A stretch of 6,435 nucleotides of DNA, taken from assembly GCA_904502135.1 (NCBI GenBank), contig CAJGDE010000104.1:1-6435 (forward strand), given 5' to 3'. Source of the stretch: Kiritimatiellia bacterium (GTDB lineage Bacteria; Verrucomicrobiota; Kiritimatiellia; RFP12; UBA1067). Below, one piece after another: positions 1 to 5,176 of the stretch. The translations under genes were made by a program, and so were the position numbers. Positions within the stretch are counted from its first letter, which is position 1. The number at the start of each line of letters is the position of its first letter. The notes below the pieces were generated by a model, which worked only from the letters and a program-made list of their open reading frames with translations, did no database searches and had not been told where the DNA came from.

Positions 1-104
1 ATTTTTACCTCGCTATCTCGTTACAGTTGTAATTCTCTTTAATTTCCAACTCTCAGTTTTCAAAGATCATTGTCCGCTTTGGGCGAACGAGGACATAGTA
101 TATC

Positions 105-137
105 AAAAAACCCCTCGCTCGCGCAAGGGGGTTTTTT
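105..137 (-). terminator. Rho-independent terminator after the serine hydrolase, probably bidirectional
   Basis: A run of six A and four C (105-114) pairs with four G and six T (128-137) around a loop of about 13 bases. On the minus strand the GC stem is followed by GGGGTTTTTTG, the classic intrinsic form, about 90 bases after the hydrolase stop codon. The plus strand also has a T run after the stem, so it could stop a rightward transcript entering from the left. Confidence 0.85.
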
Positions 138-228
138 AAAAAATTTTTATTGGCTATTTCCGTTGTGTAGCGGCGCTATCCGACGCAACAACGTTCCATT
201 CAGCGAACGCCATGATCAAAAGCCGTTT
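138..228. other. Non-coding 3' flank of the hydrolase gene with a weak hairpin
   Basis: No convincing gene lies between base 1 and the hydrolase stop codon. Bases 161-166 (CGTTGT) and 188-193 (ACAACG) form a six-base inverted repeat that extends imperfectly inward. In the hydrolase transcript it would be a 3' UTR hairpin ahead of the main terminator. Its significance is uncertain. Confidence 0.3.
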
Positions 229-2565
229 TTAGTGCGAAGTAATTCCACTGGAATAATTGCCTCCGCTTGACGTAGTCATCTGCAGATCCTGAATGTTCAC
301 GTTGTCATTCCAATAACGCCAACGCAAACCGACCACCTCATAGAGCTTGTCTCTAAGAACGATGGAGTTCTTGCACGAATTGCAGGTGTAGCCAACGATG
401 AGCTTATTGTCTCTGTCGACCAAAGCTTCGCTACCGCCGGCGCCTCCATGGCCGAATACGCGGTCCATCCGCTCGGCAGAGCCCCAAAGGCCATAGCCCA
501 TACCGAAAATCATAAACCAGTCGCGACGCATCGATTTCGCGTTCGGCAGAGGATCAGACGGATGACGGCAAGGCTTTAAAGCTTCATCAAGCGTAGAAGT
601 CTTTATCAAGGGCTCCTTGCCGTCAAAACCGCAAAGACGATTGTAGAATTTACAGAGAGCCTCGGCCGACGAAACAGCCCATGCCGAGGGCAGTATCGCC
701 TGACGCGCCCAGTCATAATTCATATTCTCGCAGAAGCCGCCGTCATAATATTCCGCAACGCGCGGGTATTCAGAGCGCGGAACTACGAAGAAGAAATCCT
801 TTTCAATGCCCGATGGAACAAGCACTTCTTCGGTGAGAACCTGATTGAGGCTTTTACCCATCGCAACTTCAAGAGGATGGCCTATCATCCACGCATAAGC
901 GTAAGGAAGATACGCCTGCACGGTGCCGGGCTTGCCGCTGGGCCTATCGGCGGCAGCAACCTTGCAAGTATAATCCCAGTCACAAAGTTCACGATCCTTA
1001 AGAGGTCTATTGCAGATAGGATTGCCTCTGCCGCCGGGAGAGCCGCCAGGCAACGATGTGCGGTAGGCCAACGTCTCTCTCAATGTGAGCTTATCCTTCC
1101 CGTCCTTTCCGTCAGAATATTCCTTAAGCTCAGGCCACCATGTGCAAAGAGGCTTATCATAATCCATCAGCCCCTTCTCAACCGCGCGATGACAGGCTGT
1201 AGCGAGCAATGGTTTTTCAGTCGAGAAAATCGGGAAGAGCGAATCCACCTTAACGGGCTTGGCGTTTTCATCTCTCGTGAGTTTTCCCGCGAACACGTTG
1301 ACGATGCACTTACCGTCCTTGTAAGCGCAGAACTGTACGCCCGGCGATAATTCATCAGCAACAGCCGAATCAATCAAGCGTTGACACTCAGCCTGCATAT
1401 CAAAATCGCGAACAAGCTTCCAGCCTTCTGGGAGAGTGCTGGAAACAGTAGCTAAGCCTTCACCTTCCTCGCGCATCCAGCGAATATCTAACACGCTATC
1501 GCCATCAACGCCGAAACCTATCTTCGCGCCGCAGAAAGTAAGACCGTTCTTTACCGTCGGATCTATTGAAACGATTTTAGAAGCGATGTCAATTTTCTTA
1601 AGCCCCAACGCCTGACAAAGAAGAGCGTTGATTTTAGCGCGATCATTCATGACGCGAGATTCAGCAAACTCAGCGTTTATCTTCGCGTCGCTCGTGGAAA
1701 GAGAAGTATTTCTAAGATCAAAATCTATGATTGAAGAGCACCCGACATCAGAAAGTTCAAACTCGCCGGACTTAGCGGTAAACTCAAGTTTATTGAACAC
1801 CTGCGGCTCATTCAAGAAGAATGAAACGCCACCTTCTTTCTTCGCTTCAACCTTTACCGACTCAGCGGACGTCTTACCCCACTTCACCTCAAGAACGCCA
1901 GGGCGATTACAGCGAATAGAGGCGCTCGGAATACCGCGAGCTTTTGCCGAAGAAGAAAACACAACGCTCCTACCGTCGGAAACACGGTAAAGCCAGCGGC
2001 GACCTGAGTCGCACTTGAACGGCTGCAAAGAAACTTTCGGGGCCAAGCCATCCACCAAAGACGTAACTTTCGCCGAAACTTCAGCGGGCGGAATCGGTTT
2101 AGAAATCATTTTAGACGAATCCTCTGGTGAAGGAACAGTCTTTTTAAACCACGAATTGACCGTATATTGACTTTTCTTCGGATCGCCCGTAAAGGTAATT
2201 ATATCTCCGTTCACGCGACGAACTTCAGCCATAAGATATGTTGCGTCCGCCTGACAAATCAATCTAAGCTCATGCATGCCCTTACCGCCGATGATAGGAA
2301 AGTCGTGTGCTTTACCGTCGCCTGGAATCCATCCGACAAACTGCCAGTCGAAATTAATTCTCACCGGCCGATCAGAGGCGATTCTAAGCGTCGTATCGCT
2401 CTCGTCCAAGACAATCCACTTGCCAAACGGAATCGTTTGCTCGCCTTTCGCGGCATCAGGCTCGGCCAGCCAAATGGCCGTCGCCTTTTCAAAAATATTC
2501 TCAGCCGCCTGAAGCGAAACCGCGGCAAGAGTCAATACCCCCGCTAAAATAAGTCTAATTTTCAT
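229..2565 (-). CDS. Exported serine hydrolase, beta-lactamase/EstB-like C-terminal domain with an unassigned N-terminal region
   Basis: This 778-residue protein has a signal peptide: MKIR, a hydrophobic core to about residue 18, and a likely cut after SLQA (20). Residues about 390-755 match the class C beta-lactamase/esterase (PF00144) fold. The nucleophile motif is S448-T-E-K451. The tyrosine motif is best read as Y552 in YLPYAYAWMIG, aligned with YHxxTxGWLxG of EstB-type esterases. The third motif is H706-G-G in FGHGGAGGS. These favour an esterase or peptidase-like hydrolase over a true beta-lactamase; the substrate is unknown. Residues about 22-385 look beta-rich and match no family I recognise, so the protein is about twice the usual family length. 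The start is fixed by AAGGAG (2571-2576), five bases upstream. It stands alone, divergent from the dehydrogenase. Cysteines are frequent, and the Ser/Gly-rich tail (763-778) is probably disordered. Confidence 0.9.
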   Translation of the reverse strand: MKIRLILAGVLTLAAVSLQAAENIFEKATAIWLAEPDAAKGEQTIPFGKWIVLDESDTTLRIASDRPVRINFDWQFVGWIPGDGKAHDFPIIGGKGMHELRLICQADATYLMAEVRRVNGDIITFTGDPKKSQYTVNSWFKKTVPSPEDSSKMISKPIPPAEVSAKVTSLVDGLAPKVSLQPFKCDSGRRWLYRVSDGRSVVFSSSAKARGIPSASIRCNRPGVLEVKWGKTSAESVKVEAKKEGGVSFFLNEPQVFNKLEFTAKSGEFELSDVGCSSIIDFDLRNTSLSTSDAKINAEFAESRVMNDRAKINALLCQALGLKKIDIASKIVSIDPTVKNGLTFCGAKIGFGVDGDSVLDIRWMREEGEGLATVSSTLPEGWKLVRDFDMQAECQRLIDSAVADELSPGVQFCAYKDGKCIVNVFAGKLTRDENAKPVKVDSLFPIFSTEKPLLATACHRAVEKGLMDYDKPLCTWWPELKEYSDGKDGKDKLTLRETLAYRTSLPGGSPGGRGNPICNRPLKDRELCDWDYTCKVAAADRPSGKPGTVQAYLPYAYAWMIGHPLEVAMGKSLNQVLTEEVLVPSGIEKDFFFVVPRSEYPRVAEYYDGGFCENMNYDWARQAILPSAWAVSSAEALCKFYNRLCGFDGKEPLIKTSTLDEALKPCRHPSDPLPNAKSMRRDWFMIFGMGYGLWGSAERMDRVFGHGGAGGSEALVDRDNKLIVGYTCNSCKNSIVLRDKLYEVVGLRWRYWNDNVNIQDLQMTTSSGGNYSSGITSH

Positions 2566-2588
2566 ATCATCTCCTTAATATTGTTTTT

Positions 2589-2601
2589 TTGAATTATACC
2601 A
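2589..2601 (-). promoter_or_regulatory. Extended -10 promoter of the serine hydrolase
   Basis: On the minus strand this reads TGGTATAATTCAA: a perfect TATAAT (plus positions 2593-2598) preceded by the extended -10 TGG. No good -35 box lies 16-18 bases upstream, as is tolerated in extended -10 promoters. Transcription should start near 2586, giving a leader of about 20 bases that contains the Shine-Dalgarno site. Confidence 0.65.
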
Positions 2602-2636
2602 TATTTCACATTGATGCGCCGACTATCGCAATTCTT

Positions 2637-2652
2637 TGGTATAATTTAACTT
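2637..2652 (+). promoter_or_regulatory. Extended -10 promoter of the dehydrogenase, probably giving a leaderless mRNA
   Basis: TGGTATAAT (2637-2645) is an extended -10 with a perfect hexamer. The ATG of the dehydrogenase begins only seven bases after the hexamer, where transcription is expected to start. No Shine-Dalgarno sequence fits between them, so the mRNA probably begins at or beside its start codon. This site and the hydrolase promoter form a 13-base inverted repeat with one mismatch. Confidence 0.65.
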
Positions 2653-3402
2653 ATGAATACGATAATAACAGGCGCAAGCTCAGGAATAGGAGAAGCTCTT
2701 TCCATAGAAGCCGCAAAACGCGGCGACAAACTTTTTATCTGCGCAAGGAATGCTCAACGCCTCGAAAAAGTGGCTATCTCATGCCGCGAAGCAGGAGCTG
2801 AGGTAACATCCGAAATAATAGATGTGACCGACAAAGAAGCCGTCGCGAAGTGGCTCGAAAAATGCGAAAAGACCGCGCCGATCGAACGGGTGTTCGCCAA
2901 CGCCGGCGTATCGACAGGTGAAGAAAACGAAGAGAATGTGCGGCGGACTTTTTCAACGAATATTTCTGGAGTCGTCAATACCGTCCTCCCGGCCATTGAA
3001 ATTTTCAGACGCGGCGGCGAAAGACGAAAAAAGCAGATTCTTATCACCTCTTCTATTGCTGGTTACGGGCCTCTAAAAGCATGTCCGAGTTACAGCGCCA
3101 CAAAATCCTGCGTCAAAACCTGGGGGATAGCCCTAAGAGGAATGTTGCGCCCAGAAGGAATAGACGTAAATGTAATTTGTCCTGGATTTGTCCGCTCGCG
3201 AATAACTGACGCCAACACCTGCCCCATGCCTTTCTTCATGGAAGCGGACAAGGCGGCTAAGATCATCCTCGATAGAGCGGAAAAAAACATTGGCATCATC
3301 GCCTTCCCCTGGCCGATGCGCTTTGCGACGTGGTTTCTCTCCACCCTACCGCTTTGCATCAACGAACTGATAAACCGCATACTGCCTAAAAAGGTAATTT
3401 AA
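2653..3402 (+). CDS. Short-chain dehydrogenase/reductase (SDR), classical type
   Basis: This 249-residue protein has the usual length of a classical SDR and all its landmarks. The cofactor-binding motif is TGASSGIG (6-13), immediately after the first strand. NAG is at 83-85, a catalytic-type Asn at 103 (TNISG), Ser133/134 (TSSIAG), and the active-site pair Y147 and K151 in YSATK. PG at 177-178 follows. A-R-N at 31-33 after the second strand suggests NADP(H) rather than NAD(H), which is an inference. The last 40 residues are hydrophobic with FPWP (218-221), as in SDRs that sit close to the membrane. The oxidised substrate cannot be read from sequence. No Shine-Dalgarno site precedes the ATG. 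No clear terminator follows; the tRNA fragment begins 18 bases downstream. Confidence 0.93.
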   Translation: MNTIITGASSGIGEALSIEAAKRGDKLFICARNAQRLEKVAISCREAGAEVTSEIIDVTDKEAVAKWLEKCEKTAPIERVFANAGVSTGEENEENVRRTFSTNISGVVNTVLPAIEIFRRGGERRKKQILITSSIAGYGPLKACPSYSATKSCVKTWGIALRGMLRPEGIDVNVICPGFVRSRITDANTCPMPFFMEADKAAKIILDRAEKNIGIIAFPWPMRFATWFLSTLPLCINELINRILPKKVI

Positions 3403-3420
3403 GGGGGGACTTTCGGGAAA

Positions 3421-3466
3421 TGGTCGGAGCGGAGGGATTTGAACCCTCGGCCTTTTGCTCCCGAAG
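3421..3466 (-). pseudogene. 3' half of tRNA-Pro(CGG): attachment-site scar of an integrated element
   Basis: Reading the minus strand from 3466 down gives the anticodon loop TTCGGGA (anticodon CGG at 3461-3463), the 3' anticodon strand GCAAA, a five-base variable region AGGCC, a T-arm with a perfect GAGGG/CCCTC stem around TTCAAAT, the acceptor strand CGCTCCG, discriminator A and an encoded CCA. CGCTCCGACCA is typical of proline tRNAs. The matching 5' anticodon strand should be TTTGC but is CACCC, and no D-arm or 5' acceptor strand CGGAGCG is found on this strand nearby. The gene is therefore cut at the anticodon loop. Integrases using tRNA genes leave such a 3' copy at the distal end of the insert, which places the element on the right. 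Confidence 0.85.
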
Positions 3467-3680
3467 GGTGGCTGATGCCCTGACTGTAAAAGTATGCGAA
3501 CGGATTAGCCCGTATTTATAGGGGTTTTACGGATTGCCCACACGAGCATTTGGAACCGAAAACGCAATGTGCCCTACACTTTACTCTAACGGGTTTTTCG
3601 TTGTTGGAAGAGAGTATATCAAATTCCCCGTTCCGCAGTCTATGAAAAAAATATAAAAAAGGTAGAAAATCCCTATTGCA
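3467..3680. other. Non-coding end region of the element: repeats and an AT-rich promoter block
   Basis: No credible gene lies between the tRNA scar and hicA. Bases 3500-3511 and 3529-3539 form an imperfect direct repeat (ACGGATTAGCCC and ACGGATTGCCC) about 30 bases apart, suited to integrase arm sites or to a decayed duplication. Bases 3638-3678 carry one copy of the AT-rich block also found at 4185 and 5050. On the minus strand TAGACT (3637-3642) and TATACT (3613-3618) are 18 bases apart, so a weak leftward promoter aimed at the tRNA scar is possible. Confidence 0.45.
3500..3539 (+). repeat. Imperfect direct repeat near the attachment site
   Basis: ACGGATTAGCCC (3500-3511) recurs as ACGGATTGCCC (3529-3539), missing one base. 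The copies start 29 bases apart and lie 35-75 bases inside the element end. That location fits integrase or excisionase arm sites, but chance similarity is not excluded. Confidence 0.4.
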
Positions 3681-3720
3681 CAATAAAAGATGCCGCTCAA
3701 CTTCCTTTGGAGTGAGCGGC
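3681..3720 (-). terminator. Rho-independent terminator of hicBA
   Basis: On the minus strand GCCGCTCA (3713-3720) pairs perfectly with TGAGCGGC (3692-3699), with further partial pairing inside. The stem is followed by ATCTTTTATTG. It lies about 25 bases after the hicA stop codon. Confidence 0.8.
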
Positions 3721-3745
3721 TTCATGCAAACGCAAGTTCCCTAAT

Positions 3746-3931
3746 TCATGTTGTTGGAGCGGAGAGTTTCTTGATAATTGATTTGGCGGTATTCTCGTTG
3801 ATTTCCCGATGGCGCGGCACGGATGCCATTGCGCCAGAGATAACATTTCGATACCAATCGTGATCGCCGCCGTGCCGAACAAATACTGCCCCTTCTTCCT
3901 CTATGCGGCGAACCAAATCACGGAATTTCAT
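3746..3931 (-). CDS. hicA: HicA-family mRNA interferase toxin
   Basis: This small basic protein of 61 residues has the length and layout of HicA (YcfA family, dsRBD-like fold). It opens MKFRDLVRRIEEEG, carries the catalytic-type histidine H24 in HGGDHDWY (20-27), and has PRHREI (39-44) followed by a helix NTAKSIIKKL as in the PRHxEI subgroup. HicA toxins cut mRNA in a ribosome-independent way. A longer in-frame start exists at 3973, but 3931 is preferred: GGAG lies five bases upstream, the family begins here, and ATGA overlaps the stop of hicB, so translation is coupled. The usual GSH is GDH here, a variation that keeps the histidine. The expected partner is the gene just upstream. Confidence 0.9.
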   Translation of the reverse strand: MKFRDLVRRIEEEGAVFVRHGGDHDWYRNVISGAMASVPRHREINENTAKSIIKKLSAPTT

Positions 3932-4134
3932 GCAAACTCCAATTGCCCCACAGAGCGCGGCGCATCCGTCCAAGTTCCATCAGCAATCATTTCGCAAATG
4001 TCTTTGCGCAACGAAATAAGCATATGCTTCAATTCATCCAATGTGCGGCCTTGCGTGGAATGATCTGGATAATCACTCCAATAGCCGACAAACCAACCAT
4101 CAGCATCTTGCCAATATGTGTATGGAATAGCCAT
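3928..4134 (-). CDS. hicB: HicB-family antitoxin, short form without a DNA-binding tail
   Basis: This 68-residue protein has the HicB partial RNase-H-like pattern: a strand MAIPYTYW, then DGWFVGYWSDYPD (12-24), TQGRTLDEL (27-35) and a helix to about residue 52. HicB neutralises HicA by direct binding. The start at 4134 is chosen because GAAAGGAG stands nine bases upstream and the family begins MxIxY; the 56 extra residues of the longer frame are translated promoter DNA. It is first in the operon and overlaps hicA by four bases. The C-terminal HTH or ribbon-helix-helix domain that many HicB proteins use to repress their own promoter is absent: the protein stops at the hicA start. Autorepression, if any, needs another factor. 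Confidence 0.87.
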   Translation of the reverse strand: MAIPYTYWQDADGWFVGYWSDYPDHSTQGRTLDELKHMLISLRKDICEMIADGTWTDAPRSVGQLEFA

Positions 4135-4158
4135 TGCCCTTTTCTCCTTTCGGCGGAT

Positions 4159-4189
4159 ATTATACCAAATAATCCCCTTCCACTGTCTA
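4159..4189 (-). promoter_or_regulatory. Promoter of hicBA
   Basis: On the minus strand a perfect TATAAT (4159-4164), preceded by TGG, lies downstream of TAGACA (4184-4189). The 19-base spacer is slightly long, but the extended -10 compensates. The start point would be near 4152, giving a leader of about 18 bases with the GAAAGGAG site. It is divergent from the higBA promoter and overlaps one end of the AT-rich block. Confidence 0.6.
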
Positions 4190-4226
4190 TGGAAAAAATA
4201 TAAAAAAAAATATAAATTCCCTATTG
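4185..4226. repeat. AT-rich promoter block, copy between hicB and higB
   Basis: This is the middle of three copies of a roughly 40-base block with consensus CTATgGAAAAAATATAAA, a further A-rich stretch, TATAAATTCCCTATTG. Its right end supplies the higB -35 box and its left end overlaps the hicB -35. The others are at 3638-3678 and 5050-5087. The poly-A/TATA composition resembles an UP element or a bent DNA segment. Confidence 0.7.
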
Positions 4227-4253
4227 CTTCCACTATATCAATTTTGATATAAT
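4224..4253 (+). promoter_or_regulatory. higBA promoter with palindromic operator
   Basis: TTGCTT (4224-4229) and TATAAT (4248-4253) are 18 bases apart. Inside lies a perfect eight-base inverted repeat, TATATCAA (4234-4241) and TTGATATA (4244-4251), separated by TT and covering four bases of the -10 box. A dimeric HTH protein bound here would block RNA polymerase. The likely ligand is HigA, alone or in complex with HigB, as in known higBA autoregulation. Confidence 0.75.
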
Positions 4254-4276
4254 TCAAGCAACGAAAGGAAGCGGAA

Positions 4277-4594
4277 ATGAAAAAGAAGATTGAATTTACC
4301 AATAACGCATGGAAATTCTATACCGAGCAGACCGAAAAAGTGCGCAATGCGTTCGATGTAAATATCATGGAGCTTTCCGAATCCGGCGAACTGCACGTGC
4401 CTAACGCAAAGAAGATTGCGCCAAACCTCTACGAAATCCGCGTGAAGGTTTCGCCCAATCAGTATCGGCTTCTCTATTGCTATGCCGATGGAGATAAGGT
4501 TCTTATCCTTTCAGGTTTTGTTAAAAAGACGCAGAAAACCCCAAAGGCCGAAATTGAAAAAGCCAAGTCTATCAGAAAGGCGGCGGGCGTATGA
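4277..4594 (+). CDS. higB: HigB-like (RelE superfamily, Gp49-type) toxin
   Basis: This 105-residue protein matches the phage-derived Gp49-like/HigB family (PF05973). It has an N-terminal helical part, then LYEIRV (51-56), YRLLY (63-67), VLILSGFVKKTQKTP (75-89) and a closing helix AEIEKAKSIRK. These are the family's core strands and basic residues (R55, R64, K83, K84), which act in ribosome-dependent mRNA cleavage in studied relatives. ACGAAAGGAA (4261-4270) is the Shine-Dalgarno site. The toxin gene comes first, the order typical of higBA, and its stop overlaps the antitoxin start as ATGA. I am confident of the family; that this protein is an active toxin is inferred. Confidence 0.92.
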   Translation: MKKKIEFTNNAWKFYTEQTEKVRNAFDVNIMELSESGELHVPNAKKIAPNLYEIRVKVSPNQYRLLYCYADGDKVLILSGFVKKTQKTPKAEIEKAKSIRKAAGV

Positions 4595-5010
4595 ATATCA
4601 AAGAAGAAGCGAAAATTGTTCCCGGGGCGTGGGAAGAACTCAAGCGGCGGCATGAAAAGAATCTTGCCGAGGATCGTCAGTATCGCAGAGTATACGAACG
4701 CACAAAAGAAAACAGCGTGAAGCGTCTCGCCGCCGCATTTGCCAAGGGCGGCAAGGCTCTTGAAGAACTGCGGGAAATTCCCGGATTTGACGAATATCGC
4801 GAACGCGCAACGAACGCCCTTCAAATGGCTTTGCTTGACGCACGAAAGCGCAGCGGACTTAAGCAGACGGAAATCGCCAGGCGCATGAAAATACCCCAAG
4901 CGAATGTCAGCAGAATTGAACATTGCGCAGATGCCATCACGCTTAAAACATTTTCCGCATACCTCAAGGCTTGCGGGTTCAGTTTTACCATAAATATTCA
5001 AACTGTTTGA
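4591..5010 (+). CDS. higA: HigA-like antitoxin, XRE-family HTH repressor with long N-terminal extension
   Basis: This 139-residue protein has its helix-turn-helix at the C-terminal end: ALLDARKRSGLKQTEIARRM (80-99), then the recognition-helix region IPQANVSRIEH (101-111) and LKTFSAYLKACG (118-129), the XRE/Cro pattern. Residues 1-78 are charged and helical (PGAWEELKRRHEKN, then KALEELREIPGFDEY) and probably wrap the toxin. That makes it longer than minimal HigA proteins of about 100 residues. Translation is coupled to higB by the ATGA overlap at 4591-4594. It probably binds the inverted repeat at 4234-4251 and represses its own operon. The final segment SFTINI resembles the beta strand that ends many antitoxins of this group. 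Confidence 0.9.
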   Translation: MNIKEEAKIVPGAWEELKRRHEKNLAEDRQYRRVYERTKENSVKRLAAAFAKGGKALEELREIPGFDEYRERATNALQMALLDARKRSGLKQTEIARRMKIPQANVSRIEHCADAITLKTFSAYLKACGFSFTINIQTV

Positions 5011-5012
5011 TA

Positions 5013-5036
5013 TTTTCGTGTAATCCTATACGGAAA
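5013..5036 (+). terminator. Hairpin after higA, possible weak terminator
   Basis: TTTTCGTGTA (5013-5022) pairs with TATACGGAAA (5027-5036) over ten positions, two of them G-U in RNA, around the loop ATCC. It begins three bases after the higA stop codon. No U-run follows, so it may protect the 3' end or be a poor terminator rather than a strong one. Confidence 0.45.
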
Positions 5037-5049
5037 CACTATTAAATCA

Positions 5050-5087
5050 CTATTGAAAAAATATAAAAAAAATATAATTTCCTATTG
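5050..5087. repeat. AT-rich promoter block, copy upstream of the DUF4160 operon
   Basis: CTATTGAAAAAATATAAAAA, further A-rich bases and TTTCCTATTG repeat the block seen at 3638 and 4185. As at higB, the closing TATTG runs into the -35 box of the next promoter. Confidence 0.7.
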
Positions 5088-5114
5088 ACGGTGTAGTGTC
5101 ACCTATGCTATAAT
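5085..5114 (+). promoter_or_regulatory. Promoter of the DUF4160 operon with repeat operator in the spacer
   Basis: TTGACG (5085-5090) and TATAAT (5109-5114) are 18 bases apart, a near-consensus sigma70-type promoter. The spacer holds the first copy of GGTGTAGTGTCACC (5090-5103), so a protein bound there would block RNA polymerase. Transcription should start near 5121, leaving a leader of about 56 bases. Confidence 0.75.
5090..5103 (+). repeat. GGTGTAGTGTCACC, copy 1 (candidate operator)
   Basis: The 14-base sequence has GGTG/CACC ends and an internal tandem GTGTA-GTGTC. It lies between -35 and -10, the classic position of a repressor site. Identical 14-mers are at 6324-6337 and 6387-6400. 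Confidence 0.7.
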
Positions 5115-5126
5115 ATGCGCCATAAG

Positions 5127-5150
5127 CCCCCGATAAGGGACAATCGAGGG
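5127..5150 (+). promoter_or_regulatory. Leader hairpin before the DUF4160 gene
   Basis: CCCCCGAT (5127-5134) pairs with ATCGAGGG (5143-5150), with one C-A mismatch, around loop AAGGGACA. It would form near the very 5' end of the transcript and is followed by a purine run and the Shine-Dalgarno site ACGAAAGGAA (5160-5169). It may stabilise the mRNA or tune translation; it is not a terminator, having no U-run. Confidence 0.4.
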
Positions 5151-5176
5151 CGAGAAAAAACGAAAGGAATAAATCA

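Noticed and set aside
70..270. Rightward 66-codon frame across the terminator
   Set aside because: It runs through the intrinsic terminator and overlaps the end of the hydrolase gene, has no clear ribosome site and resembles no family.
877..1350. Rightward 157-codon frame inside the hydrolase gene, and other antisense frames there
   Set aside because: The opposite strand encodes the catalytic serine, tyrosine and HGG motifs in one frame; these frames are its shadows with no ribosome site or recognisable domain.
3421..3600. tRNA gene interrupted by an intron at the anticodon loop
   Set aside because: No 5' half of tRNA-Pro is found to the right in this window, and bacterial proline tRNA introns are not a known class. 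A distal intact copy fits integration better.
3516..3725. Leftward 69-codon frame between the tRNA scar and hicA
   Set aside because: It crosses the hicBA terminator and the AT-rich promoter block, and its composition looks non-coding.
3756..3764. GGAGCGGAG also occurs in the tRNA scar (3426-3434), suggesting a second attachment site
   Set aside because: Only nine bases match and they encode the C-terminus of HicA (LSAP); no other tRNA features are present.
3721..3937. TTCATGCAAAC at 3721-3731 repeats at 3927-3937 on either side of hicA
   Set aside because: The match is eleven bases with no extension; the right copy is the hicA start region. Too short to claim a duplication.
4480..5001. Leftward 173-codon frame antisense to higBA
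   Set aside because: The plus strand carries well-matched HigB and HigA proteins with a coupled start; the antisense product has no recognisable fold.
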